Below, piece by piece: positions 26,477-34,197 of a DNA stretch of 64,000 nucleotides. The translations under genes were made by a program, and so were the position numbers. Positions within the stretch are counted from its first letter, which is position 1. Each line of letters opens with the position of its first letter. Source of the stretch: an uncultured Draconibacterium sp. (lineage in GTDB: Bacteria; Bacteroidota; Bacteroidia; Bacteroidales; Prolixibacteraceae); assembly GCF_963675065.1 (NCBI RefSeq), contig NZ_OY775906.1:474001-538000 (forward strand), given 5' to 3'. A model generated the notes under the pieces. It was not told where the DNA came from, made no database searches, and saw only the letters and a program-made list of their open reading frames with translations.

Positions 26477-28030
26477 ATGAAAGAGCTAAAGTATCTGATT
26501 ATAATCCTCGTATTCTTCTCGGCTTGCAAAGCAGAGAAAACGAAAGAGAAGCAACGCCCCAATATTTTGTTTATTTTGAGTGACGACCATACCTCGCAGG
26601 CCTGGGGAATTTACGGTGGAATTTTAAAAGATGTAGTTCATGCTCCAAACATCAGTCGTTTGGCTGATGAAGGTGTGGTGCTCGACAATTGTTTTTGCAC
26701 CAATTCCATTTGTACACCAAGTCGCGCCACCATTTTAACGGGACGTTATAGTCAACACAACGGTGTTTATACGCTGGCTGATGCCTTGTCGCCCGATAGT
26801 ATGAACATTGCCAAAGTGTTGCAGAAAAACGGTTATCAAACTGCAATAATCGGGAAATGGCATTTGAAAACACAACCGAACGGTTTCGACTATTTTAATG
26901 TACTTCCGGGGCAGGGACGCTACTGGGACCCTATCCTAAAAACAAAAGAAAACTGGGAAGATGGATACGGCGGTGGAAAAGAATACAAAGGGTTTTCAAG
27001 CGATGTAATTTCTGCGTTGGGTATCGATTGGATGAAAAACAGCGATAAGACAAAGCCTTTTATGCTGATGTGCAATTTTAAGGCTACGCACGAGCCTTTC
27101 GATTTTCCTGATCGGTTTAAGCACTTACTGGATAGTGTGGAAATTCCGGAGCCCGAATCGTTGTACGATGCCGGACCGCAAACTACAGGGCGTACTTTTC
27201 CGGGGCAAACACTTGAATCGTTACGTGACCGTTACCTGGAGAATACGCGTAATTCGGATTATTGGGCGCAATATCCCGAACTTCCATTTTCGGTTGATGG
27301 CTTAAATGACAAAGAGCAGCGACGGAAAACCTACCAAAAGCTGATAAAAGATTTTATACGTAGTGGTGCTGCACTCGACGATAATATTGGGAAACTGCTC
27401 GACTATTTGGATGAAGCGGGACTGGCTGATAATACAGTGGTTATTTATACCGCCGATCAGGGGTATTTCCTGGGAGAACACGGTTTTTTTGATAAACGGC
27501 TTATTTACGAAGAGTCGCTTCGCATGCCTTTTGTAATTCGTTACCCAAAGGAATTGAAAGGAGGAAACAGGATCGACGATATAATTTTGAATATTGACTT
27601 TGCAGCATTACTAGCCGATTATGCAGGTGTTGAAACTCCTGAATTTGTAGAAGGAGAAAGTTTCCGTGAGAACCTGAATGGCAACACGCCTGAAAATTGG
27701 AGAACATCGATGTATTACCGCTATTGGTTACATTTGGTAAAACGGCCTGGCCACTTTGGCATCCGAAACGAAAGCTACAAACTGGCATTCTTTTATGGCC
27801 AGGGTTTAGGCATGAAAGGAGCAGAAGAACAAGTTACCGAACCGGCCTGGGAATTTTACGACTTGCAGAAAGATTCGAAAGAACTGCATAATGCTTACAA
27901 TGATCCGGATTATGCAGGCATCATTAAACAAATGAAAGAGGATTTACTTGAATTGCGCAAACAGTACGACGATACCGATGAACAGTACCCGGTAATGAAA
28001 AATATTCTGGAAGAATATTGGTTGCAATAG
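26477..28030 (+). CDS. Sulfatase lipoprotein (type I, formylglycine-dependent)
   Basis: 517 residues with a lipoprotein signal peptide (lipobox FFSAC, Cys17). The sulfatase signature CTPSR is at residues 79-83, with Cys79 the formylglycine precursor. NILFILSDDHTSQAWG carries the metal-binding aspartates, and YTADQGYFLGEHGFFDKR is the second metal-site motif. It has the N-acetylglucosamine-6-sulfatase/mucin-desulfating look of family S1 enzymes, but subfamily and substrate are not decidable by eye. It shares the transcript of the preceding sulfatase (11-base gap). After it, 28031-28158 shows no clear terminator. Confidence 0.92.
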   Translation: MKELKYLIIILVFFSACKAEKTKEKQRPNILFILSDDHTSQAWGIYGGILKDVVHAPNISRLADEGVVLDNCFCTNSICTPSRATILTGRYSQHNGVYTLADALSPDSMNIAKVLQKNGYQTAIIGKWHLKTQPNGFDYFNVLPGQGRYWDPILKTKENWEDGYGGGKEYKGFSSDVISALGIDWMKNSDKTKPFMLMCNFKATHEPFDFPDRFKHLLDSVEIPEPESLYDAGPQTTGRTFPGQTLESLRDRYLENTRNSDYWAQYPELPFSVDGLNDKEQRRKTYQKLIKDFIRSGAALDDNIGKLLDYLDEAGLADNTVVIYTADQGYFLGEHGFFDKRLIYEESLRMPFVIRYPKELKGGNRIDDIILNIDFAALLADYAGVETPEFVEGESFRENLNGNTPENWRTSMYYRYWLHLVKRPGHFGIRNESYKLAFFYGQGLGMKGAEEQVTEPAWEFYDLQKDSKELHNAYNDPDYAGIIKQMKEDLLELRKQYDDTDEQYPVMKNILEEYWLQ

Positions 28031-28158
28031 TGTAAGTAGCAATACAAAAGGCCTGTGTTTTGACGTATTTTATTTACCTGGAAAACTTCATTCATCTATT
28101 TCGTTTATGGACGAAAAGAAATTATTACATTTAGTTACATTTTTAAAACTCAAATTAT

Positions 28159-28449
28159 ATGGATGGAAAAACAAAGGCAATTGTAGCACACATTTTCTGG
28201 GTAGGGTGGATTATTGCATTAATTGTAAATTCGAATGACAAAGATGAGCTGGCAAGTTTTTATATCAGGCAGATGCTAGGGATTTGGCTGTTTTCGGTTG
28301 TTATATCTTTAATTCCTCCTTTTATTGCCATCGGATGGATTATTACGTTGGTTTTCTGGATTATTAGTTTGATTGGAGCTATAAATGGGGAAATGAAAGA
28401 AATTCCATGGATAGGAAAATATTTTCAGGACTGGTTTAGGGCATTGTAA
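28159..28449 (+). CDS. Small membrane protein, DUF4870/Tic20-like
   Basis: 96 residues with three hydrophobic segments (VAHIFWVGWIIALIV, MLGIWLFSVVISLIPPFIAIGW, ITLVFWIISLIGAI) and the DKDELASFYIRQ link between the first two. This pattern (HxxxxxxxxxALIV...SFHxRQ) is that of DUF4870/Tic20-like proteins, small inner-membrane proteins with no known role. It stands alone and ends 23 bases before a strong bidirectional terminator shared with the convergent Spy-like gene. Confidence 0.75.
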   Translation: MDGKTKAIVAHIFWVGWIIALIVNSNDKDELASFYIRQMLGIWLFSVVISLIPPFIAIGWIITLVFWIISLIGAINGEMKEIPWIGKYFQDWFRAL

Positions 28450-28472
28450 TCAAAAAAAATAGCTATAAAGAA

Positions 28473-28500
28473 AAAGACAGGTTTTTGGCCTGTCTTTTTT
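28473..28500. terminator. Bidirectional terminator between DUF4870-like and Spy-like genes
   Basis: AAAGACAGG (28473-28481) pairs with CCTGTCTTT (28489-28497) around a 7-base loop, with A and T runs on both sides. Confidence 0.85.
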
Positions 28501-28506
28501 TTATAC

Positions 28507-28977
28507 TTAATTATCGTCATTGTTTTCCCTGTTTCTATCGCGGTATTTGCGGAACATATACATACGAAAGTCATATTCCGTTTTATAAAGTTTAATCACT
28601 TTTAACGGAGGCAGAATTTTAAGAAATTTTTCGTTGTACTTCTCCCGTACTTCCGCTTCTGTTTTTCCTAAAGCAACATGTTCGCGAGTAAGTTTAGTCA
28701 ATTCATTATTCGAAAGATTTTCATCCACATTTCTCACCCTATTTTCCAGTTCATGACGTTTCTGCTGAAAATCAAACATCTCTTTTTCCATCTGATTGTA
28801 AACCGGCCAGAATTTTTGAGCTTCTTCCGTTGTTAAATCAAGATTGGTTGTAAAGAAAGCCACCTTCTCGTTGCGGTAACGTTCCCAACGATCGTCATCA
28901 TCATTATTTTGCGCGGTTGCCTGTGTTTGGGTAAAAATCAACAATCCTACTGTTAGTATTGCAATTAGCTGTCTCAT
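28507..28977 (-). CDS. Periplasmic Spy/CpxP-like protein of an ECF sigma cluster
   Basis: 156 residues: a signal peptide (MRQLIAILTVGLLIFTQTQATAQ), then a helix-rich, highly charged domain. Seen: ERYRNEKVAFFTTNLDLTTEEAQKFWPVYNQ, the layout of LTxxQ-type Spy/CpxP proteins and of the Bacteroidota proteins often labelled sensor of ECF-type sigma factor. It may bind unfolded proteins or metal and signal to the sigma/anti-sigma pair encoded upstream (inference from context). It lies 5 bases after the probable anti-sigma gene, in the order sigma, anti-sigma, Spy-like. The tail is Asp/Asn/Arg-rich (RDRNRENNDDN). Confidence 0.75.
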   Translation of the reverse strand: MRQLIAILTVGLLIFTQTQATAQNNDDDDRWERYRNEKVAFFTTNLDLTTEEAQKFWPVYNQMEKEMFDFQQKRHELENRVRNVDENLSNNELTKLTREHVALGKTEAEVREKYNEKFLKILPPLKVIKLYKTEYDFRMYMFRKYRDRNRENNDDN

Positions 28978-28982
28978 ATATT

Positions 28983-29432
28983 TTACTCTTCTGTATATTC
29001 AAAAATTTCGTAAGCATTAAAATTGGAGCTTACGTATGCTACTAAATCATCGTCGCTAAATGTTTTTTCATTATCATCGCTTTCCAGTAATGAGAAGAAG
29101 GAATTTTCGTCGAGTTCCTCCAAAATAGAGTGCATTTGAGTATCGGAAAAGTCTGTTGAAGCCGTTGTTTCAATAACCTGTTCCTGTGGAATAAAGGTTT
29201 TTATTGGTATATATACCAGCATGAATATGATAGCAAAACTGGCAGCGAGACCAAGTGCAGGTTTTAAAATATTGATAATTTTAAAATCTTTATTGTTGGC
29301 CACATGTTTTTCCGCTTCAATCTGCATTTGCATGCGAGCGGAAAAATCGTCGAAATAATGATTCGGAGTCCCAAAAGGGGTTTCCTTCTTCATTTTCGAC
29401 AAATTTGGTGCTATGTTCTTTAATTCTTCCAT
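28983..29432 (-). CDS. Probable anti-sigma factor (single membrane helix)
   Basis: 149 residues. The N-terminal cytoplasmic part has the PFGTPNHYFDDFSARMQ segment typical of Bacteroidota proteins next to ECF sigma genes. One membrane helix (PALGLAASFAIIFMLVYIPI) is followed by an acidic tail. There is no zinc-type HxxxCxxC motif, so the anti-sigma role comes from topology and position: it lies 55 bases after the sigma gene and 5 before the Spy-like gene. Tethering and inhibition of the sigma factor at the inner membrane is the expected function. Confidence 0.65.
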   Translation of the reverse strand: MEELKNIAPNLSKMKKETPFGTPNHYFDDFSARMQMQIEAEKHVANNKDFKIINILKPALGLAASFAIIFMLVYIPIKTFIPQEQVIETTASTDFSDTQMHSILEELDENSFFSLLESDDNEKTFSDDDLVAYVSSNFNAYEIFEYTEE

Positions 29433-29487
29433 TGCGGCATTTTTAACTATTGACTATATCTTATTTAAAAGGTTTAAAGACAAACTA

Positions 29488-30036
29488 TTAATCTGTGCTT
29501 TTTAAGTAATCTTCAATCTTTTTCACTGCATGATGATAGGAAGCCTTTAGCGCTCCAACCGATGTGTCTAGAATTTCCGACATTTCATCGTATTTCAAAT
29601 CATCAAAATATTTCATATTAAAAACAATGCGTTGCTTCTCGGGTAAACGTAAAATTGCTTTCTGTAGTTTTAACTGAATTTCATCTCCTTCGAAATAAGG
29701 ATCGGAAGTAAGATTATCCATTAAAAACTCGCTGGCATCGTTCAAGGGCATAAAGCTCTTTTTCTTTTTCGAATTGATAAATGTGATCGATTCGTTGGTG
29801 GCAATACGATATAGCCAGGTAAACAGGCTCGACTCTTCGCGAAAATTATCAATACTTCGCCACACTTTTAAAAAAGTATTCTGCAAAACATCGTCCGCGT
29901 CGTCATGGTTCATCACAATTTTTCGGATATGCCAATACAGTCGCTCCTGGTAAGTACCTACGAGTTGATGAAAAGCAAGATCGCGCTTGTTTACATCCTT
30001 TAAATCAGCAATAATATTTTTATCCGTCCCCTGCAT
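29488..30036 (-). CDS. ECF-family RNA polymerase sigma factor
   Basis: 182 residues with both ECF domains. Region 2: LYWHIRKIVMNHDDADDVLQNTFLKVWRSIDNF, then SSLFTWLYRIATNESITFINS. Region 4: LPEKQRIVFNMKYFDDLKYDEMSEILDTSVGALKASYHHAVKKI. It directs RNA polymerase to stress or surface-sensing promoters. It heads a three-gene unit with the probable anti-sigma factor and the Spy-like protein, probably autoregulated. The inducing signal is unknown. Confidence 0.93.
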   Translation of the reverse strand: MQGTDKNIIADLKDVNKRDLAFHQLVGTYQERLYWHIRKIVMNHDDADDVLQNTFLKVWRSIDNFREESSLFTWLYRIATNESITFINSKKKKSFMPLNDASEFLMDNLTSDPYFEGDEIQLKLQKAILRLPEKQRIVFNMKYFDDLKYDEMSEILDTSVGALKASYHHAVKKIEDYLKSTD

Positions 30037-30083
30037 GAAGCTACCAATCAGACATTATCTGCCGACAAAGGTTTAAAAAAAAA

Positions 30084-30830
30084 TCAGATTCTAAAGTTTA
30101 ATCCTTCTTCTTTTAATTTGTTGTAAACATTAAGATCGAAAGAATAGAGTTTTGCCGCTCGGTGTGCAACGTTGGTTTGTTTTTCGCCGGTATCGATTAA
30201 CAGCCCCATATTTTGAATTTTCTTTCTGAAATTACGCGTATCGAGCGTAGTATCCAGAATAACTTCGTACAGGGTTTGCAGTTCTGTTAGTGTAAATTTA
30301 TCGGGTAGCATTTGAAATCCTACCGGGTGATATTTTACCTCGGAACGTAATTTCTTTAAGGCTTCTTCGATAATTACTTTATGGTCGAAAACCAATTTCG
30401 GAAGCTTATCGATCCTGAACCAGTTTAACACTTTTGCCATTTCTGATTGGCGTAAATCGTGATATTCAGGGTTAATAATGGCATAGTAGGCTGTGGTTAA
30501 AACGCGGGAAAAAGGAACACGTTCCAACTTCCCGAATGTTTTTACCTGGTTGAGGTAAACATTTTCGAGCCCGGTTGTTTTCGATAAAATAAATTTGGCA
30601 TATTCATCAATATCTTCATCTTCCGGCAAGTGAGATCCAATTAAAGCCCAATAATTTTGACCGGCGTGCATTGGGTTTTTGGTAAAGAGGACTTCAACCT
30701 CCTCGTAATTGTCTTTTTCGCTAAAAAAACGTTTAGCAACATCCGATTCCGATTGCCAAAGAAGAACACACAGTTTGTTGTCTTTAAAGCCAAAAATCAC
30801 ACAGTCAATAGATAGATGTCGTAGTATCAT
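30084..30830 (-). CDS. Nudix-type transcriptional regulator (NrtR/AraR-like)
   Basis: 248 residues. The N-terminal half has the Nudix fold, but the hydrolase box is degenerate: SHLPEDEDIDEYAKFILSKTTGL lacks the RExxEE core, so it is probably a ligand sensor without activity. The C-terminal half is a winged helix (FTLTELQTLYEVILDTTLDTRNFRKKIQNMGLL), as in NrtR and in the AraR regulator of Bacteroides, which responds to L-arabinose. Family members sense ADP-ribose or sugars. It is transcribed alone, so its targets are not visible; the arabinosidase gene at the left edge is only a distant suggestion. Confidence 0.8.
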   Translation of the reverse strand: MILRHLSIDCVIFGFKDNKLCVLLWQSESDVAKRFFSEKDNYEEVEVLFTKNPMHAGQNYWALIGSHLPEDEDIDEYAKFILSKTTGLENVYLNQVKTFGKLERVPFSRVLTTAYYAIINPEYHDLRQSEMAKVLNWFRIDKLPKLVFDHKVIIEEALKKLRSEVKYHPVGFQMLPDKFTLTELQTLYEVILDTTLDTRNFRKKIQNMGLLIDTGEKQTNVAHRAAKLYSFDLNVYNKLKEEGLNFRI

Positions 30831-30943
30831 AAGTTAAATGTTTACACAAATGTAGTTACAGAATTTAAAAAAAACGAATAAAGTACTTGTAAAGCATACA
30901 ATAAGTCCTGTTTTTCTGATGAAAAAGTATGCTAAAACATCAA

Positions 30944-30973
30944 TTTTTAAATAGCAAAAATAAATTACCTTTG
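30944..30973 (+). promoter_or_regulatory. Candidate promoter of ychF
   Basis: -7 TACCTTTG at 30966-30973 matches TAnnTTTG exactly, with a TTTT at 30944-30947, 18 bases upstream, as a weak -33. The start codon is 24 bases downstream. Confidence 0.45.
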
Positions 30974-30997
30974 CACCGCAATTTTTAAATAAGTAAA

Positions 30998-32098
30998 ATG
31001 GCTTTGAAATGTGGTATTGTTGGTTTGCCAAACGTCGGAAAATCAACATTGTTTAATTGTTTGTCGAGTGCAAAAGCACAATCAGCAAATTTTCCTTTTT
31101 GTACAATCGAACCCAACTTAGGGGTGATAACTGTACCCGACGATAGATTAACAAAATTGGAGGAATTGGTAAAACCGCAACGTGTGGTTCCAACAACGGT
31201 TGAAATTGTTGATATCGCCGGGTTGGTTCGCGGGGCAAGTAAAGGAGAAGGTTTGGGTAATAAATTCCTGGGTAATATTCGCGAAACCGATGCGATTATT
31301 CACGTTTTGCGTTGTTTCGAAAACGAAAATATTACGCACGTTGATGAAACTATCAATCCGGTACGCGATAAGGAAACCATTGATATTGAACTTCAGTTGA
31401 AAGATCTGGAGACCGTTGAAAGCCGTATTGCTAAAGTTGAAAAACAGGCTCGTACAGGAAGCGATCCTGAAGCCAAACGTATGTACCGTATTCTGTCGAA
31501 ATACAAAGAGGTGTTGATGGAAGGAAAATCGGCACGTACTGTTGAGGTTGATTCATCGGATGCAGCAGTTGTAAAAAGCCTTGAATTGCTGACAAATAAA
31601 CCGATATTGTATGTTTGTAATGTTGACGAGCCTGCTGTAATTAAAGGGAATGCACACGTTGAAGCCGTAAAAGAAGCCATAAAAGATGAGAGTTCGGAAA
31701 TGCTAATGATTGCAGCAGCAACAGAAGCCGATATTGCAGAGCTGGATGATTTTGAGGAGCGCCAAATGTTTTTGGACGATCTTGGATTGAAAGAGGCCGG
31801 TGTAAGTAAATTGATAAAAACAGCTTATAAATTACTTCAGCTTGAAACCTATTTTACAGCCGGAGTAAAAGAAGTACGTGCATGGACTTACCACAAAGGA
31901 AGCAAAGCGCCACAGGCTGCGGGTGTTATTCACTCTGATTTCGAAAAAGGATTTATTCGTGCCGAGGTGATTAAATACAACGACTTTATAACTTTAGGAT
32001 CGGAACTGGCCTGTAAAGAAGCCGGAAAAATGTCGATTGAAGGAAAAGAGTATGTTGTAACCGATGGAGATATAATGCACTTCAGGTTTAATGTTTAA
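30998..32098 (+). CDS. ychF: Redox-regulated ATPase / ribosome-associated GTPase-family protein YchF
   Basis: 366 residues, standard length. N-terminal G domain with P-loop GLPNVGKSTLFNCL (residues 7-20), the switch/G3 segment VDIAGLVRGASKGEGLGNKFL, then a coiled-coil insertion (KDLETVESRIAKVEKQAR). The C-terminal TGS domain (RAWTYHKGSKAPQAAGVIHSDFEKGFIRAEVI) follows. YchF/OLA1 proteins prefer ATP, bind ribosomes and modulate oxidative stress responses. It is cytoplasmic and monocistronic, bounded by a palindromic terminator shared with yajC. Confidence 0.97.
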   Translation: MALKCGIVGLPNVGKSTLFNCLSSAKAQSANFPFCTIEPNLGVITVPDDRLTKLEELVKPQRVVPTTVEIVDIAGLVRGASKGEGLGNKFLGNIRETDAIIHVLRCFENENITHVDETINPVRDKETIDIELQLKDLETVESRIAKVEKQARTGSDPEAKRMYRILSKYKEVLMEGKSARTVEVDSSDAAVVKSLELLTNKPILYVCNVDEPAVIKGNAHVEAVKEAIKDESSEMLMIAAATEADIAELDDFEERQMFLDDLGLKEAGVSKLIKTAYKLLQLETYFTAGVKEVRAWTYHKGSKAPQAAGVIHSDFEKGFIRAEVIKYNDFITLGSELACKEAGKMSIEGKEYVVTDGDIMHFRFNV

Positions 32099-32120
32099 AA
32101 AGCCTGAAACCTGAAAAACC

Positions 32121-32157
32121 AAAAAAGGGTTGCAATTTAAAATTGCAACCCTTTTTT
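32121..32157. terminator. Bidirectional terminator between ychF and yajC
   Basis: An almost uninterrupted palindrome: A6-GGGTTGCAATTT (32121-32138) pairs with AAATTGCAACCC-T6 (32139-32156). The stem is GC-rich in its middle, with T runs on both strands. Confidence 0.9.
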
Positions 32158-32175
32158 TATGCTTTAAGATTTTGA

Positions 32176-32499
32176 TTAACGCTGTGGTTGAACGTCGCTC
32201 ATATCTTTTACAATACCGTTTTTGTCAACTTTAATTACAACATCTTTCGAAATTTCCAGTTGTATAACTGTTTCCTCAATCTTTACTACTTTTCCGTAAA
32301 TTCCACCGGTTGTTACTACTTTGTCGCCTTTTTGTAAGCTTTCGCGAAACTTACGGGTTTCTTTCTGGCGTTTCATTTGTGGGCGGATCATAAAAAAGTA
32401 AAAAACCACGATGATCAGCAATAGTGGTAAAAAGCTCATTAAAGGATTGGCATCACTACCTTCTTGTGGCTGCATCATTAATAAAATAGAATTCAACAT
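32176..32499 (-). CDS. yajC: Preprotein translocase accessory subunit YajC
   Basis: 107 residues: one N-terminal membrane helix (NPLMSFLPLLLIIVVFYFFMIRPQMKR) with the FFMIRPQ family motif, then a small soluble domain (LQKGDKVVTTGGIYGKVV). YajC associates with SecDF and the SecYEG translocon in the inner membrane. It is the last gene of the unit nusB-DUF1573-yajC, a frequent Bacteroidota order; the 11-base gap to the DUF1573 gene supports co-transcription. Confidence 0.95.
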   Translation of the reverse strand: MLNSILLMMQPQEGSDANPLMSFLPLLLIIVVFYFFMIRPQMKRQKETRKFRESLQKGDKVVTTGGIYGKVVKIEETVIQLEISKDVVIKVDKNGIVKDMSDVQPQR

Positions 32500-32510
32500 G
32501 ACTATAATTT

Positions 32511-32942
32511 TTAATATTTAATATCAATAAGTTCGTTCTCAACTTGGGCAAAAATAGCTAAATGTTTTAATTCTTTGCTATTTCCAAGTACTTCAATTGT
32601 TTTGTATTCTCTTCCAACCAATCCGGCGGTGTTAAATTCAACTTCAATTAAAGTGGTTTCTCCGGGTTTTACCGGTTGGTCGTTAAAGTGGGCTTCCACG
32701 CAGCCACAGTCGGTTTCAAGGCTTTCGATTACCAAATCGGTATCGCCGGTATTGGTTAAAACAAAGGTGTGCAACACTATTTCGCCGGCTTTTAACTGTC
32801 CAAAATTATGAACGGCTTCGTCAATCGTAATTTCGGTTGGAGCCAATTCTGCATTATTTTGTTTTTGAATAGTATTGTTGTTTTTGTTGGCTTCGCATGA
32901 AACCAAAACAATAATAAAAAATATGAAAGCCAGTTTGTGCAT
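32511..32942 (-). CDS. DUF1573 lipoprotein
   Basis: 143 residues with a lipoprotein signal peptide (MHKLAFIFFIIVLVSC, Cys16). The mature part is one Ig-like DUF1573 domain: HNFGQLKAGEIVLHTFVLTNTGDTDLVI, then LETDCGCVEAHF with the conserved CGC, and PGETTLIEVEFNTAGLVG. The fold resembles ASPM/MSP domains; function unknown. It begins inside the nusB stop (TAATG overlap), indicating translational coupling, and is followed by yajC. Confidence 0.9.
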   Translation of the reverse strand: MHKLAFIFFIIVLVSCEANKNNNTIQKQNNAELAPTEITIDEAVHNFGQLKAGEIVLHTFVLTNTGDTDLVIESLETDCGCVEAHFNDQPVKPGETTLIEVEFNTAGLVGREYKTIEVLGNSKELKHLAIFAQVENELIDIKY

Positions 32943-33889
32943 TATTCGCCAATCAATCCGCGTCCTTCTTTACTGATCTTTTCGGTGCTTTTTAAGTCTT
33001 TCAGCGTTTTGTCCAGAATACCGTTAATAAAATTGCGGCTCTTTTCGGTGCTGTAAAACTTCGAAAGCTCGATATATTCATTCAACGTTACTTTTGTCGG
33101 AATAGTGGGGAAATACAGGAACTCGGTAATGGCCAGTTGCATAATTAAAATGTCCATAAAAGCAATGCGCTCCATATCCCAGTTGCGCGAGTGCTCTTTA
33201 ATCAATATACGTAGTTCTTCTTGATTAATGATGGCTTTACGCAACAGGTTTTTTGTAAAATCACGGTCTTCCTGGTCTTTAAACATCGGCATTAGCGATT
33301 GTTCCGAATCAGAAAGTTCGTTGAAACGACGCAGCGTTTTTGAGATCATCGAAATCACAAACTCAACATCATCGTTCCAGTAAATGCTTTGTTCTTCAAG
33401 CACCATATACAGGTCTTCCGAAATAAGGATGATCTTATTGAAAAATTTCTCAATGAATTTGCGGTCGTTCATGTACGAACGATTGTTGTCGGCCATATAT
33501 TCCTGGTAAATATCCGACTCGATCATCATCAGGTACAATTCCTTAATTAGCTCGGGATGATCTTTCCAATTCAGTTTTTTCTGATCAAGATAAGTGTTCA
33601 GCTTGTTGTTTTTACGCAACTGATCAATAACCTGATTGGTAATAAACTTGGTATTCGGATTCAGATCTTCGTGTGTTGGCTGATGTTTTTTTCTTCTGAT
33701 TTCGATGCGGCCCTCTGCATAATCTGCAATTTCGGTTACCAGCGATAACAAGTAGTGGTAAAGGTCGTAAGATTTGTGGATACAAAAGAACAGTTCTTTC
33801 TCGGTGTTGTTGATCGATTTCTCGTCGTTGGAGTAATAGGCGTACAATACTTGTAAAACCTTTGTGCGGATAATCCTTCTGCTAATCAT
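32942..33889 (-). CDS. nusB: Transcription antitermination factor NusB (long Bacteroidota form)
   Basis: 315 residues, about twice the length of enterobacterial NusB. The N-terminus starts with MISRRIIRTKVLQVLYAYY, and the C-terminal RNA-binding NusB fold contains RNWDMERIAFMDILIMQLAITEFLYFPTIPTKVTLNEYIELSKFYSTEKSRNFINGILD, here split for reference near residues 235-294. NusB binds boxA RNA with NusE/S10 in rRNA antitermination. The longer N-terminal helical part is usual in this phylum. It heads the nusB-DUF1573-yajC unit. Confidence 0.94.
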   Translation of the reverse strand: MISRRIIRTKVLQVLYAYYSNDEKSINNTEKELFFCIHKSYDLYHYLLSLVTEIADYAEGRIEIRRKKHQPTHEDLNPNTKFITNQVIDQLRKNNKLNTYLDQKKLNWKDHPELIKELYLMMIESDIYQEYMADNNRSYMNDRKFIEKFFNKIILISEDLYMVLEEQSIYWNDDVEFVISMISKTLRRFNELSDSEQSLMPMFKDQEDRDFTKNLLRKAIINQEELRILIKEHSRNWDMERIAFMDILIMQLAITEFLYFPTIPTKVTLNEYIELSKFYSTEKSRNFINGILDKTLKDLKSTEKISKEGRGLIGE

Positions 33890-34197
33890 TTTTAATGAAC
33901 TTCGTATAATTTCGATGCAAAATTACATCTTTTTTTGAATCCCTGCACAGAAAAGAAAGCAATTGCAGAAAGTTATTTTAATGTGAAGGAAGTGAAAGCT
34001 GAGGATCCTGATTTAATCAATTCATGTAGAATGAGATTAACGGTTTGGAACTCCTCTGTTAGTGCATTAAATTGATTGTTTATCTTCGTGTGAAACTATA
34101 ACTTAGTTGCGCTTTTGTGATAGTCATTTAAGGTTTAAAGCATCGAAAGTTTGTTACACTTATCCTTTCCATATTTTATTTTGAGATGCAATTGGTA
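33890..34197. other. 308-base intergenic region upstream of nusB
   Basis: No open reading frame, RNA gene or repeat is recognised. The only supportable element is a -7-like TAATTTTG on the minus strand at 33918-33925, 29 bases before the nusB start; no matching -33 was found. The part near 34198 shows no terminator for the downstream minus-strand gene because that gene reads away from here. Confidence 0.4.

Noticed and set aside
33890..34197. Possible small RNA or gene remnant upstream of nusB
   Set aside because: Only a short AATCAATT inverted repeat and AT-rich DNA; no coding or structured signal that I can support.
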